DNA of 64,000 nucleotides from an uncultured Lysobacteraceae bacterium. Its GTDB lineage: Bacteria > Pseudomonadota > Gammaproteobacteria > Xanthomonadales > Xanthomonadaceae. The position numbers were made by a program, and so were the translations under genes. The stretch covers positions 62,001 to 126,000 of the forward strand of contig CADECF010000012.1 of NCBI GenBank assembly GCA_902825775.1, written 5' to 3'. The notes below the pieces were generated by a model. That model did not search any database, was not told where the DNA came from, and saw only the letters and a program-made list of their open reading frames with translations. Below, piece by piece: positions 56,655 through 64,000 of the stretch (within the stretch, counting starts at the first letter, position 1; each line of letters opens with the position of its first letter).

Positions 56655-57163
56655 GGCAGACTGATGCGTAGCTTGCGCAACAGCCGCGCCAATCCCGCAC
56701 GTTCTGCCGCGCTCAGGCCGGAGACCGCTTGCTCGGCCTGATCGAAACGGGCGACGATCGCCTTGTCGACCAATCGGACGCCTTTGGCGGTCAGCGCCGC
56801 CGCGAGCGAACGCCGATCGCCTTCTTCGGCGCTACGCGAGATCAGTCCGCGGTCTTCCAGGCGGTTCAGGCACGCCGTCATCGCGCCCGAGGTCAGCAAT
56901 ACCGATTTGCGCAATGCGGTCGGCGTCAGCCGGTAAGGCGCGCCCGAGCGCCTGAGCGTGGCCAGGACATCGAGATCGGTGTAGTTGATGCCCGCTTCGC
57001 GCAGCCGTTCGCCGGCGCCGGCTTCCAGCAGCCGCCCCAGATGCAGGATGCGGCCGACGACCGCCATCGCGGAGGCGTCCAGTTCCGGCCGTTCGCGGCG
57101 CCAGTCGCGCAGCAACTGGTCGACCACGTCGCGTTGGGGTTCGGGATCGGGTTTCCTGGCCAT
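56651..57163 (-). CDS. MarR-family regulator, possibly leaderless
   Basis: A 170-aa winged-helix protein; MARKPDPEPQ at 57163 is the chosen start. The DNA-binding part: YTDLDVLATLRRSGAPYRLT, ALRKSVLLTSGAMTACLNRL, EDRGLISRSAEEGDRRSLAA (the beta wing). Starts at 57169 and 57184 are in frame, but they overlap the TATAAT at 57170-57175, which would start transcription at about the 57163 ATG. It is divergent from the hydrolase gene, the probable target, with an operator-like repeat between. Confidence 0.85.
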   Translation of the reverse strand: MARKPDPEPQRDVVDQLLRDWRRERPELDASAMAVVGRILHLGRLLEAGAGERLREAGINYTDLDVLATLRRSGAPYRLTPTALRKSVLLTSGAMTACLNRLEDRGLISRSAEEGDRRSLAAALTAKGVRLVDKAIVARFDQAEQAVSGLSAAERAGLARLLRKLRISLP

Positions 57164-57169
57164 GGTCAT

Positions 57170-57204
57170 ATTATATTCATACAAAGTATCTTGACATGAA
57201 GATA
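57170..57204. promoter_or_regulatory. MarR promoter -10 (TATAAT) and operator-like inverted repeat
   Basis: Minus-strand TATAAT at 57170-57175. TATCTT-N6-AAGATA (57187-57204) lies over the -35 region of this promoter and just upstream of the divergent hydrolase gene, a usual autoregulation layout. TTGACA (57191-57196, plus strand) lies within the repeat. Confidence 0.6.
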
Positions 57205-57246
57205 TCCAGATGGAAGCATGAAGGCGCCCCCAAACCGGTGCGGATC

Positions 57247-58743
57247 ATGCCGTCGAACGCCCAAGCGCCGCTCTGGCGGCCATACTTGCTGTGCTTTTTC
57301 ATCCTTGTCGCACCGGCCATGGCGCAGGCCCAGCACAAGCCGGGCGAAGTCGTCCTCGAAACAGGCACCGTGCGCGACGAACACGGCAAAGCGGTGCCCT
57401 ACGAAATCGGCACGCTGTACGTACCCGAAAACCGGAGCAAACCCGGTAGCCGCCTGATCGGCGTGGGTTTCGCGCGTATCAAGTCGCCCAAGCCGACCGG
57501 CGCACCGCCGGTGTTCTGGCTGCCCGGCGGCCCCGGGCTGAGCGTGCTCGAAGCCTTTCCCAAGAACGATATGGGCAAGCTGCGCACTTGGCTGGCTTTG
57601 GCGGCGGCCGGCGATTTGGTGGTGATCGAACAACGCGGTTACAGCGTTCGTGGCGAAATGCTGATGGCGCCGCGTGCGGCCTCGCCGCTCGACCAGCCGG
57701 CTTCCGTACGCAGGGAAGCCGATGCGATGCGTGCGCAAGCCACGGCCGCGATCGCTGCGAATCCCGACAAGGATCTGTCCGGCTACGACATCGGCGCATT
57801 CGCCGCCGACGTGGACGACCTGCGCCGCGCGCTCGGCTACGACAAGATCAGCCTGTTCGGCGGCAGCTTCGGCTCGCAATGGAGCCAGGCGGTGATGCGC
57901 CTGCATCCGGACATCGTCGCGCGCGCAGTATTGTCGAGTGTCGAACCGCTGAACAACGGTTACGACATGCCGTCGCAGGTATACGCCTCGCTGCAGCGCA
58001 TCGCCTACGACGCCGATCGCGATGCGGGCCTGAAACCATACTTGCCGCCCGGCGGCATGATGGGAGCGGTGGACGCTTTGCGAACGCGTTTGGCGAAAGG
58101 CCCGGTCAGCGTAAGCGTGCGCGGTGAGGACGGACGGATGCAGACCGTCTCGCTCGGTGCGGAAGACCTGCAACTGGCATTGCTCTCGCATACCCAGGAA
58201 GGCGAAAGCTGGCCCGCCTTCATCCTGTCGCTCTACCACCAGCGCTACGAACAATGGGCGCGGGAAACGATCGAGGACCGGAAGGCGGGCGACACGATCC
58301 TGATCGGTCCGCTCGTCGACAGCAGCCTGGGCGTGACCGCCGAGCGCGAGCATCGGTTGCGCACCGATCCCGCCGTGCCGTTGCTCGGTACCTGGAACTT
58401 CGAAGCGAACATCGCCTCCGCGCCCGACTGGCCGACCCGCGACATGGGCGACGGTGTGCGCAATCCTGTCGCCAGCGACATTCCGGTGGTTTTCGTGCAT
58501 GGCGACTGGGACACGTCCACGCCGATCGACAATACCTTGGGTCTGCTGCCGTACTTCCGCAACGGCCATGCGATCCTGGTCCATCGCGGCGGGCACGATG
58601 GCGCGATGTACCTGCTCAGGAATGAGCCGGCGGTGAAGCAGTCGATTTACGATTTCCTGCGGACCGGCGCCATCAACAACTTGCCGGTCGAGGTCACGCT
58701 GCCGTTGCCGGCCTTCGCCGTGCCCGACCTCCCGCCCCCATAG
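57247..58743 (+). CDS. Exported alpha/beta hydrolase (proline iminopeptidase-like)
   Basis: A 498-aa hydrolase. Start MPSNAQAPLWRPYLLCFFIL at 57247 gives a normal signal peptide (cleavage near AMAQAQ); an in-frame ATG at 57196 would add 17 basic residues and overlap the operator. Oxyanion/HGGP-like loop LPGGPGLS, nucleophile elbow GGSFGSQWS, late Asp in VFVHGDWDTSTP, and catalytic His in HRGGHDGAMYL. The lid has two Pro-rich helices. Relatives cleave N-terminal prolines or small peptides; some act on esters. Probably under control of the divergent MarR. Confidence 0.85.
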   Translation: MPSNAQAPLWRPYLLCFFILVAPAMAQAQHKPGEVVLETGTVRDEHGKAVPYEIGTLYVPENRSKPGSRLIGVGFARIKSPKPTGAPPVFWLPGGPGLSVLEAFPKNDMGKLRTWLALAAAGDLVVIEQRGYSVRGEMLMAPRAASPLDQPASVRREADAMRAQATAAIAANPDKDLSGYDIGAFAADVDDLRRALGYDKISLFGGSFGSQWSQAVMRLHPDIVARAVLSSVEPLNNGYDMPSQVYASLQRIAYDADRDAGLKPYLPPGGMMGAVDALRTRLAKGPVSVSVRGEDGRMQTVSLGAEDLQLALLSHTQEGESWPAFILSLYHQRYEQWARETIEDRKAGDTILIGPLVDSSLGVTAEREHRLRTDPAVPLLGTWNFEANIASAPDWPTRDMGDGVRNPVASDIPVVFVHGDWDTSTPIDNTLGLLPYFRNGHAILVHRGGHDGAMYLLRNEPAVKQSIYDFLRTGAINNLPVEVTLPLPAFAVPDLPPP

Positions 58744-58751
58744 CCGTTGCC

Positions 58752-58835
58752 TTGTAGAGCGGGGCTTGCACCGCTGCTTTTGGCTTTTTCGGACCTTGCA
58801 AAAAAGAGCAGCGGAGCAAGCCCCGCTCTACAAAG
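58752..58835. repeat. Family B palindromes (one forward, one inverted)
   Basis: AGCGGGGCTTGCACCGCT (58758-58775; one mismatch in the stem) and its inverted relative near 58810-58833. Together they could form a larger hairpin after the hydrolase gene. Confidence 0.8.
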
Positions 58836-58854
58836 CGCAATCAAGGGCGCAAAA

Positions 58855-58882
58855 AAACCCGGCAGCCGAGGCTGCCGGGTTT
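58855..58882. terminator. Bidirectional terminator between hydrolase and phasin genes
   Basis: AAACCCGGCAGC pairs with GCTGCCGGGTTT around CGAG. The A-run 58851-58857 gives the minus strand seven Ts (phasin), and TTTCTATTTTT follows on the plus strand. Confidence 0.9.
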
Positions 58883-58928
58883 CTATTTTTGCGACTGCCG
58901 CGGGGAGAGAGCCGCGGAATCGAAAGTC

Positions 58929-59330
58929 TTACTTGGCGGTGACCTTGCCGGCAGCCTTGACGACCTTCTCGGCATTGCTCTGGGCCTGCGCGGTGGCGGC
59001 TTCGAACTGGCCCTTGGCGATCTGGCCGATGGCTTCGTTGGTCTTCAGCGTCTGGCCGTAGACTTCCTGGCCGGTGCTGATGGCGCGCTCGACGTTCTCG
59101 CGGGCAATCTGCACGCCGTTCGGCACGACGGCCTTCAGCGCGTCGAAATCGCGGGCTTCGGCAACCTGGCCCAGGAAGGCGAAGGTGGCGTTGGCGCTGT
59201 CGTTGAACGCGGCCAGCTGCAGGCCGAAAACCTTCTCGGCATTTTCCAGGGCCAGACGGTTGATCTGAGCCGCCGTGTCCGCGAACTGACGCGTGGCGGC
59301 GGTGAACTGCTCGTTGAACTGCGGATACAT
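58929..59330 (-). CDS. phaP: Phasin-family (polyhydroxyalkanoate granule-associated) protein
   Basis: A 133-aa helical, Ala/Gln-rich protein: FNEQFTAATRQFADTAAQIN, LALENAEKVFGLQLAAFNDS, ISTGQEVYGQTLKTNEAIGQ, ATAQAQSNAEKVVKAAGKV. Phasins coat PHA granules and control their size; some Xanthomonadaceae members appear without PHA synthesis and may serve as stress chaperones. AGGAG 7 nt before the ATG fixes 59330. TGC-rich palindromes upstream suggest PhaR control. Confidence 0.85.
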   Translation of the reverse strand: MYPQFNEQFTAATRQFADTAAQINRLALENAEKVFGLQLAAFNDSANATFAFLGQVAEARDFDALKAVVPNGVQIARENVERAISTGQEVYGQTLKTNEAIGQIAKGQFEAATAQAQSNAEKVVKAAGKVTAK

Positions 59331-59376
59331 GGCGGAACTCCTGCGGAAAAATCGGCGGTATGCCGGTTTGTGCGGT

Positions 59377-59409
59377 GCAGCATAGCGCTGCTTATGTTGC
59401 AATGCAACA
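59377..59409. promoter_or_regulatory. Candidate PhaR-type operator upstream of the phasin gene
   Basis: Two adjacent palindromes: GCAGC-ATAGC-GCTGC (59377-59391) and TGTTGCA-A-TGCAACA (59395-59409), 47-79 bp upstream of the ATG. PhaR is known to bind TGC-rich palindromes. An AT-rich segment that could hold the promoter lies at 59425-59470. Confidence 0.55.
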
Positions 59410-59503
59410 ACAGGAGGTCGAATTTTTCAGGGATAAATACTTAATCTTATAAATCAATAGCTTAATAGTAGTACGCGTTCAGCTTCGAGGCAGTTAAGAT
59501 CGG

Positions 59504-59860
59504 TTAGGGCCCGCGATATCGGCATCCGGAAGTGCAGGTCTCATGGACCACGATCTCGCTCAGTGGCGGCAATGCCGGTTTCAGGCGTTCCCAGATCCAG
59601 ACCGCCAAGCGTTCGCTGGTCGGGTTCTCCAGGCCGTCGATGTCGTTGAGGTAGTGATGGTCGAGCTGCTCGTACAGCGGGCGGAACGCGGCTTTCAGGT
59701 CGGCAAAATCCATCACCCAGCCCGTGTCTGCGCCCGGTTCGCCCGACACGTGCACTTCGATCCGGAACGAATGCCCGTGCAGCCGCGCGCATTTGTGTCC
59801 TTCCGGCACGTTCGGCAGGCGGTGCGCGGCTTCGAGGGCGAAGACTTTGAAGATGTCCAT
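59504..59860 (-). CDS. queD: 6-carboxytetrahydropterin synthase
   Basis: Second step of queuosine biosynthesis from 7,8-dihydroneopterin triphosphate. 118 aa. Zinc ligands His13 (AAHRL), His28 and His30 (HGHSF); catalytic Cys24 (HKCARLHGH); the Asp-His pair is in [10 protein letters not shown]. The C-terminus [12 protein letters not shown] holds the substrate Glu. ATG after a weak AGAATGGCGCC leader. A folE2 or other que gene is not near. A longer open frame to 60298 is not coding. Confidence 0.93.
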   Translation of the reverse strand: MDIFKVFALEAAHRLPNVPEGHKCARLHGHSFRIEVHVSGEPGADTGWVMDFADLKAAFRPLYEQLDHHYLNDIDGLENPTSERLAVWIWERLKPALPPLSEIVVHETCTSGCRYRGP

Positions 59861-59909
59861 GGCGCCATTCTCGACTGCAGGGTCGGCCGCGGCAATGCCG
59901 GATGCTTTT

Positions 59910-59934
59910 GTGGGAGCGGCTTCAGCCGCGAGCT
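59910..59934. repeat. Family A single copy, and a second dispersed repeat to 60105
   Basis: One copy of GGAGCGGCTTCAGCCGCGAG at 59910-59934; then 59985-60105 with CCTCACCCAACCC and CCCGCAAGCGGGAGAGGG segments, a repeat type related to 49939-49970. No gene in 59861-60123. Confidence 0.75.
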
Positions 59935-60123
59935 TGGGAGATGGCCGAGGATGCCTCCAGAAAGAGACGAAGTGACCTGCCGGCCCGCGCGCCCTCACCC
60001 AACCCCGCTCCGCGCCCCGGCCCGCGCCTAGGCGCGCGCGCTCAGCCGCACGCGCGGCAATGCCGCGCAAGCGTGTGCAGCTTCGCCCCGCAAGCGGGAG
60101 AGGGCTAATCGCGCAGCTATCGA

Positions 60124-62070
60124 TCAGCGCGAAATGGCCACGGCGCGCGTCGGCGCAAAGTCCGCACGGCGGCGTTCGCGAATGCGTTCGTCGTCGATCC
60201 GTCCCTCGACCAATTCGTAACCCAGCAATGCGAACACGCGGTCGCCGATGAAGATCGGCCGCGCATCGCCGTACCAGTCCACGCAGCTGGCTTTGCAACC
60301 GTCGTCGACGGCGCGTTCGGCGTGCGCGTCTAGCTGGCCCATTCGGCCCAGTCTCAAATCCTGGTTGCGCAGGTACAGCACGCTCGCGGTCTGATCCAGG
60401 TAGCGCTGCATGCTGTTGCTGCGCGCCTGGCCGACGATGGGCAGTCCGACGATGCCGCGCCGCTCGCTTTCGTTGCGATAGAAGAAGCCGTGCGTGCGGC
60501 TTTCGCCCTGCGCGGCGTCGCGCTGAACGAACACGCTGCGGCTGGCGGCGCGCTGGCCCAGGCCGACGCTGGTGAAATGCAGGTCTTTGCCCGCGCTGCC
60601 GACCAGCACCGCGTCGCCGCCCATCGCTTCGATGCGTTCCACCCCATGGTCGACGCCGAGCGATTGCAGGATGTCGCGATCGGCATAGCGCAAGGCATAG
60701 GCCGGCGGATGCTTGGCGCCCGCTTCGGCATTGCGCCAGCGGTAGGGCGACGCACCGTAGATCAGCCAGTCGCCGACGAAGCGGTTTTGCACTTCGCTAT
60801 CGCCGATGTTCGGCAACGGCCGGTAAGCCGATCCCGGCGCGGCCGTGCTGCCGTCGCCGAAATCGCGCAGACGCACCCGCAGCAGGGCGATGTCGCCGCT
60901 CTTGGCCTCGGCGTTCCACATGCCGTCGCCGTCGCCTTCGGCGCTGACCAGCACGTTGAGATAGCCGCGGCCGTCCTGCAGGAACGACAGTTGATCGATC
61001 GGACTGCCGCTGGTCTTCAGCGCGCTCGGCGCGCTGCCGTCCAACGGCAGACGGAACACGGCGGCGCGATTGGGTTTGCGGTCGTCGCGGTCGTAGTGCG
61101 TGGTCCACACATAGACAGAATCGGCCGACACGTAGAACACACGGCCCGACGGGCCGAGCACCGCGCTGGATTTGCACTCCATTTCGCTGCTGCGGAGATC
61201 GCAGACGCTGACCGTGTGCAGGGTCGCATCTTCGAGAGGATCCAGTTCGTCGTCGCTGCGGTAGATGCGCGTAGCCGGCAGGATACGGCGGAAGTCTTTG
61301 GCCGTGGCGCCGGTTCGCCAGCGGCGCAGCGCGGGATAGACCTCGGCCAAACCGGCATCCCACACGCTCAGGCGCATCGGCGTGTAGAAGATCAGTTGAT
61401 CGCCGATCAGGCGGCTGGCGTAGTTGCGCGACGAGTAGTAATCGTTGCTGCGCAGGTGATACGTGGCACGGTATGCGAGTCCGCCGTTGCGGTCGATATC
61501 GAACAAGCCGATTTCGGTGCCGCCTCGCGCATAGCTGTAGCCGATCACCGCCACGGTGTTCTCGGACACCAGCATCTCGTCGTACCAGGCGCCGGATGGA
61601 TCGGTGCCGGGCGCATAGGCATCCAGCATCGATACGGGCTTCAGCGCATCGCCGCCGATGCGCACGGTGAACAGGCGGCCGCGGCGCAGGATCACCAGAT
61701 GGTCGCCGTGGCGCTTGACGATGCCGCCTTCGTCGACGCCGGCGGTCTGCACGTTGGTGATGGATTCTTCCTTGTCGGCCGCTGCATCGCCCGCGGCGGA
61801 GGCGCTGTCCGCCGAAGCGGCTTCCATCGCTAACGCGGGAGCGGGCGGCGGAGGCGGCGCCATGACTGCCTGCTTGGCCGCTTCTTTGCGCTGGCGCTCG
61901 GCCTGCGCCTGCCATCGTTGCAGCAGGTGAGAGAGCTCCTGCTCGCTGGAAAACGCGCGCATCGTTTTGCGCGGCGAAGTGTCGTGCGTCTGAGGCTTGG
62001 CGGCTGCGGCTTCGTCGTTGCAGGCGGTCAGCAGGGCCAAGGCCAGAAGCAGATACGCGATCCGGGGCAT
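60124..62070 (-). CDS. Beta-propeller domain lipoprotein (PF09826-like)
   Basis: A 648-aa exported lipoprotein; [17 protein letters not shown] gives the lipid-linked Cys17. An Ala/Pro/Gln-rich region follows (~20-95), then a long beta-propeller of secreted type with [20 protein letters not shown] (hallmark TAGVDEADIVK-like), [40 protein letters not shown], and [14 protein letters not shown]. Its function is unknown; archaeal and bacterial homologues are extracellular. The ATG at 62070 is preferred over 62121 for the signal. A tRNA gene follows upstream. Confidence 0.82.
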   Translation of the reverse strand: MPRIAYLLLALALLTACNDEAAAAKPQTHDTSPRKTMRAFSSEQELSHLLQRWQAQAERQRKEAAKQAVMAPPPPPAPALAMEAASADSASAAGDAAADKEESITNVQTAGVDEGGIVKRHGDHLVILRRGRLFTVRIGGDALKPVSMLDAYAPGTDPSGAWYDEMLVSENTVAVIGYSYARGGTEIGLFDIDRNGGLAYRATYHLRSNDYYSSRNYASRLIGDQLIFYTPMRLSVWDAGLAEVYPALRRWRTGATAKDFRRILPATRIYRSDDELDPLEDATLHTVSVCDLRSSEMECKSSAVLGPSGRVFYVSADSVYVWTTHYDRDDRKPNRAAVFRLPLDGSAPSALKTSGSPIDQLSFLQDGRGYLNVLVSAEGDGDGMWNAEAKSGDIALLRVRLRDFGDGSTAAPGSAYRPLPNIGDSEVQNRFVGDWLIYGASPYRWRNAEAGAKHPPAYALRYADRDILQSLGVDHGVERIEAMGGDAVLVGSAGKDLHFTSVGLGQRAASRSVFVQRDAAQGESRTHGFFYRNESERRGIVGLPIVGQARSNSMQRYLDQTASVLYLRNQDLRLGRMGQLDAHAERAVDDGCKASCVDWYGDARPIFIGDRVFALLGYELVEGRIDDERIRERRRADFAPTRAVAISR

Positions 62071-62201
62071 GTCGATTCCTCGAGGTTCGAAGGTTCGCGG
62101 CCACGACTGCGCCGCGTTCATGACGACAAACGCATGAGGATCGTATCGGGGTTAAACGCTGCCGGCGTGCGATGACGCGGCGATCCGCCCGGACGGGCGA
62201 G

Positions 62202-62278
62202 TGGTGGCTATGGGTGGACTCGAACCACCGACCCCAGCATTATGAGTGCTGTGCTCTAACCGGCTGAGCTACATAGCC
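62202..62278 (-). tRNA. tRNA-Met (anticodon CAT), elongator type
   Basis: A 77-nt tRNA with encoded CCA. Acceptor GGCTATG/CATAGCC, D arm GCTC...GAGC, anticodon stem CAGCA/TGCTG with CTCATAA loop, T arm GGTGGTTCGAGTCCACC. First pair G-C makes it elongator rather than initiator; a CAT anticodon tRNA could also be the Ile2 type modified by TilS, but the body resembles metT. Confidence 0.95.
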
Positions 62279-62412
62279 ACGCGGCGAACCGCGAATTATT
62301 CCCGTCCAGGCCGCTCCCGTCAATTCGACCCCGCTCATGCTTGTCGCCCCGCCGATCCCGTGGCAGAGTCGGGCGCAGTGGCGAAAGCCAATTAACTTTG
62401 GGAGTCCGCATC

Positions 62413-63015
62413 GTGATCGATCCGGACGGTTACCGACCGAATGTCGGCATCATCCTGATGCGCCCGGACGGCCAGTTGTTCTGGGCGCGGCGCGTGCGGC
62501 GCGACGGCTGGCAGTTCCCGCAGGGCGGGATGAACAGCGACGAGACGCCCGTTGAGGCCATGTATCGGGAGCTGCGCGAGGAGACCGGCCTGCTGCCCGA
62601 GCACGTCGAAGTGCTCGGCGCGACCCCTGGTTGGTTGCGTTACAGGCTGCCGCAGCGCTCGGTGCGCCAGCAGGACCGGATGGTCTGCATTGGCCAGAAG
62701 CAGGTCTGGTTCCTGTTGCGGATGCTGGGCCAGGAGGCCGACCTGCGCCTGGACCTGACCGACAAGCCCGAATTCGACCTGTGGCGCTGGGTGGACTTCT
62801 GGTACCCGGTCGAGCACGTGGTTACCTTCAAACGTGGGGTCTATGCCAGCGCCCTGCGGCATCTGGCTCCGCTCGCACGGGGCGTGGCGGGGGCTCAGGC
62901 CGTCCCCCAGCCCAAACCCGATCCGCGTCGCCCATCCGGGAACGGGCGCTACCGGCCGCGCTATCGCTCAACGGTGCCCAACCGGGGCAACGGCGGCGAA
63001 CCGGGTAAGAATTGA
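62413..63015 (+). CDS. rppH: RNA pyrophosphohydrolase
   Basis: Nudix hydrolase that removes pyrophosphate from 5'-triphosphate mRNAs, starting decay. 200 aa from a GTG (GGGAG 8-9 nt before). The Nudix box spans residues ~37-59 and begins [18 protein letters not shown] with REETGL at the end; the N-terminus [20 protein letters not shown] is the RppH type. An extra C-terminal basic tail ([20 protein letters not shown]) is common in this group. Its stop codon lies in the Fur-box-like site of the next gene. Confidence 0.93.
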   Translation: MIDPDGYRPNVGIILMRPDGQLFWARRVRRDGWQFPQGGMNSDETPVEAMYRELREETGLLPEHVEVLGATPGWLRYRLPQRSVRQQDRMVCIGQKQVWFLLRMLGQEADLRLDLTDKPEFDLWRWVDFWYPVEHVVTFKRGVYASALRHLAPLARGVAGAQAVPQPKPDPRRPSGNGRYRPRYRSTVPNRGNGGEPGKN

Positions 63016-63030
63016 CAATCATTCTCATCT
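63010..63030 (+). promoter_or_regulatory. Fur-box-like site upstream of bfd
   Basis: AATTGACAATCATTCTCATC resembles the GATAATGATAATCATTATC/GAGAATGATTCTCATT-type Fur boxes, especially the CAATCATTCTCAT core. It is 57-76 bp before the bfd ATG and overlaps the rppH stop. Confidence 0.7.
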
Positions 63031-63085
63031 CTGGCGGAATAGATGCCAGGGCCGCCACGGCCCGAACGAGATCGAGCCAGGAAAC

Positions 63086-63295
63086 ATGTACGTCTGCGTC
63101 TGCAACGGCGTCACCGACCACGACATCCGCCAAGCGGCGGCTGCCGGCTGCCGGAGCGTGGCCGAGCTGACCATGCGCACCGGCGCCGGCGCTTGCTGCG
63201 GCACCTGCCTGGACAGCGCCGCCGAAACCCTGGAACTCGCGCGCGACGACGCCTCGGCCAAGAGCGTCCTGCCGCTGCTCTCGCAAGCCGCCTGA
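63086..63295 (+). CDS. bfd: Bacterioferritin-associated ferredoxin
   Basis: A 69-aa [2Fe-2S] protein that reduces the ferric core of bacterioferritin so that iron can be released. Ligands Cys4 and Cys6 (MYVCVCNGVT) and Cys38 and Cys41 (GACCGTCLD). Bfr follows 220 bp later, beyond a repeat. ATG after CAGGAAAC. Confidence 0.93.
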   Translation: MYVCVCNGVTDHDIRQAAAAGCRSVAELTMRTGAGACCGTCLDSAAETLELARDDASAKSVLPLLSQAA

Positions 63296-63326
63296 CCCTT
63301 TCGCTTCTTTGTAGAAGCGGCTTTTC

Positions 63327-63407
63327 GTGGGAGCGGCTTCAGCCGCGAGCTCTTTTTCGGCTCGCGCCAACATTCTCGAAAAAGCTCGCGGCTGAAGCCG
63401 CTCCCAC
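63327..63407. repeat. Palindrome family A: 25-bp inverted pair between bfd and bfr
   Basis: Arms 63327-63351 and 63383-63407 are exact reverse complements; a partial copy (GTAGAAGCGGCTTTT) precedes at 63311. It could separate bfd and bfr transcripts. Confidence 0.9.
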
Positions 63408-63515
63408 AAAAACCTACCGCGCCGATTCGCGGTCGAAAATGCGCACGATTCGCGTTCCGCCACGCTTGCGGCGATCGCGCTAACCTCGCGCCATTCAGTT
63501 CTTCGGAGTGCGGCC

Positions 63516-63989
63516 ATGAAAGGCGACGCCAAGGTCATCGAGCTCCTCAACAAGGCGCTCTACAACGAGCTCACCGCGATCAACCAGTATTTCCTGCACG
63601 CCAAGATGCTGAAGAACTGGGGCTTGAAGGAACTCGCCGAGCACGAGTACCACGAGTCGATCGACGAGATGAAGCACGCCGACAAACTTTCCGAGCGGAT
63701 CCTGTTCCTCGACGGGCTGCCCAATTTCCAGGCGCTGGGCAAGCTGCGCATCGGCGAAAACCCGCGCGAGCTGCTCGAGTGCGATCTCGCGCTGGAACTC
63801 GAAGCGCTGCCGCCGCTGAAAGCCGGCATCGTGCAATGCGAACAGGTCGGCGACTACGTCAGCCGCATGCTGTTCGCCGATATCCTGAAATCCGAAGAAG
63901 AGCACATCGACTGGCTGGAGACGCAGCTGGCGCTGATCGAGCGCATCGGCGAGCAGAACTACCTGCAGACCAAGATCGAAGACGAATAA
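63516..63989 (+). CDS. bfr: Bacterioferritin
   Basis: Iron-storage 24-mer with haem. 157 aa, full length. Ferroxidase ligands Glu18, Glu51, His54, and others in [14 protein letters not shown] and [12 protein letters not shown]; haem ligand Met52 (SIDEMKHAD). GGAG 7 nt before ATG. The gene is complete, ending 11 bp from the window's end. Confidence 0.96.
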   Translation: MKGDAKVIELLNKALYNELTAINQYFLHAKMLKNWGLKELAEHEYHESIDEMKHADKLSERILFLDGLPNFQALGKLRIGENPRELLECDLALELEALPPLKAGIVQCEQVGDYVSRMLFADILKSEEEHIDWLETQLALIERIGEQNYLQTKIEDE

Positions 63990-64000
63990 GCATCTTGCAG

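Noticed and set aside
59504-60298. QueD with a long N-terminal extension
   Set aside because: The extra 146 residues read through a family A repeat; the family begins at [10 protein letters not shown].

Overview
This 64 kb window is chromosomal DNA from a GC-rich gammaproteobacterium, most likely Xanthomonadaceae (Lysobacter/Luteimonas/Xanthomonas relatives). That placement is inferred from the pdh E2/E3 pair with a lipoyl domain on E3, the style of the dispersed intergenic palindromes, the Xanthomonas-like integron recombination sites and the overall gene content. No plasmid or phage backbone is visible.

Layout. 1-4.9 kb: the 3' part of a trimeric autotransporter adhesin and a secreted subtilase. 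5.1-9.2 kb: a minus-strand run of small genes of visibly lower GC. Five of the intergenic gaps in 6.47-8.85 kb are attC-like recombination sites, so this is an integron cassette array, and no integrase gene lies in the window. 9.3-17.8 kb: housekeeping and small conserved genes (DUF1415, YajQ, serine hydrolase, EamA transporter, DUF1801, OmpA-like lipoprotein, OmpW, hypoxanthine-DNA glycosylase, DUF2884). 18-21.5 kb: pyruvate dehydrogenase E2 and E3. 21.5-22.3 kb: an outer-membrane barrel protein. 22.6-30 kb: the complete atpIBEFHAGDC ATP synthase operon with promoter and terminator, followed by about 0.9 kb of stacked palindromic repeats. 30.8-32.7 kb: GtrA and GlmU. 32.8-40.5 kb: a six-gene efflux operon (HlyD-type adaptor, ATPase, two MacB/FtsX-type permeases, NtrC-type regulator, NtrY-type kinase) with a consensus sigma-54 promoter. 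40.6-46.5 kb: GlmS, DinB, TfoX-C protein, fRMsr, TMEM175-like channel, BioD. 46.7-57.2 kb: two divergently transcribed RND pump operons, one led by a TetR gene, and a MarR gene; no outer-membrane channel gene is present. 57.2-64 kb: alpha/beta hydrolase, phasin, QueD, beta-propeller lipoprotein, tRNA-Met, RppH, Bfd and bacterioferritin.

Functional links. The sigma-54 promoter, the palindromes upstream of it and the NtrC-type protein encoded in the same operon suggest a self-regulated envelope efflux system. Bfd and Bfr form an iron storage/release pair behind a Fur-box-like site. The phasin has TGC-rich palindromes upstream that look like PhaR targets.

Intergenic DNA is crowded with several families of perfect inverted repeats. 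Their arms differ between copies by paired, compensating substitutions, which means folding rather than primary sequence is being preserved. The features most worth follow-up are the integrase-less cassette array, the sigma-54 efflux operon with its triple-repeat adaptor N-terminus, and the covarying repeat elements.
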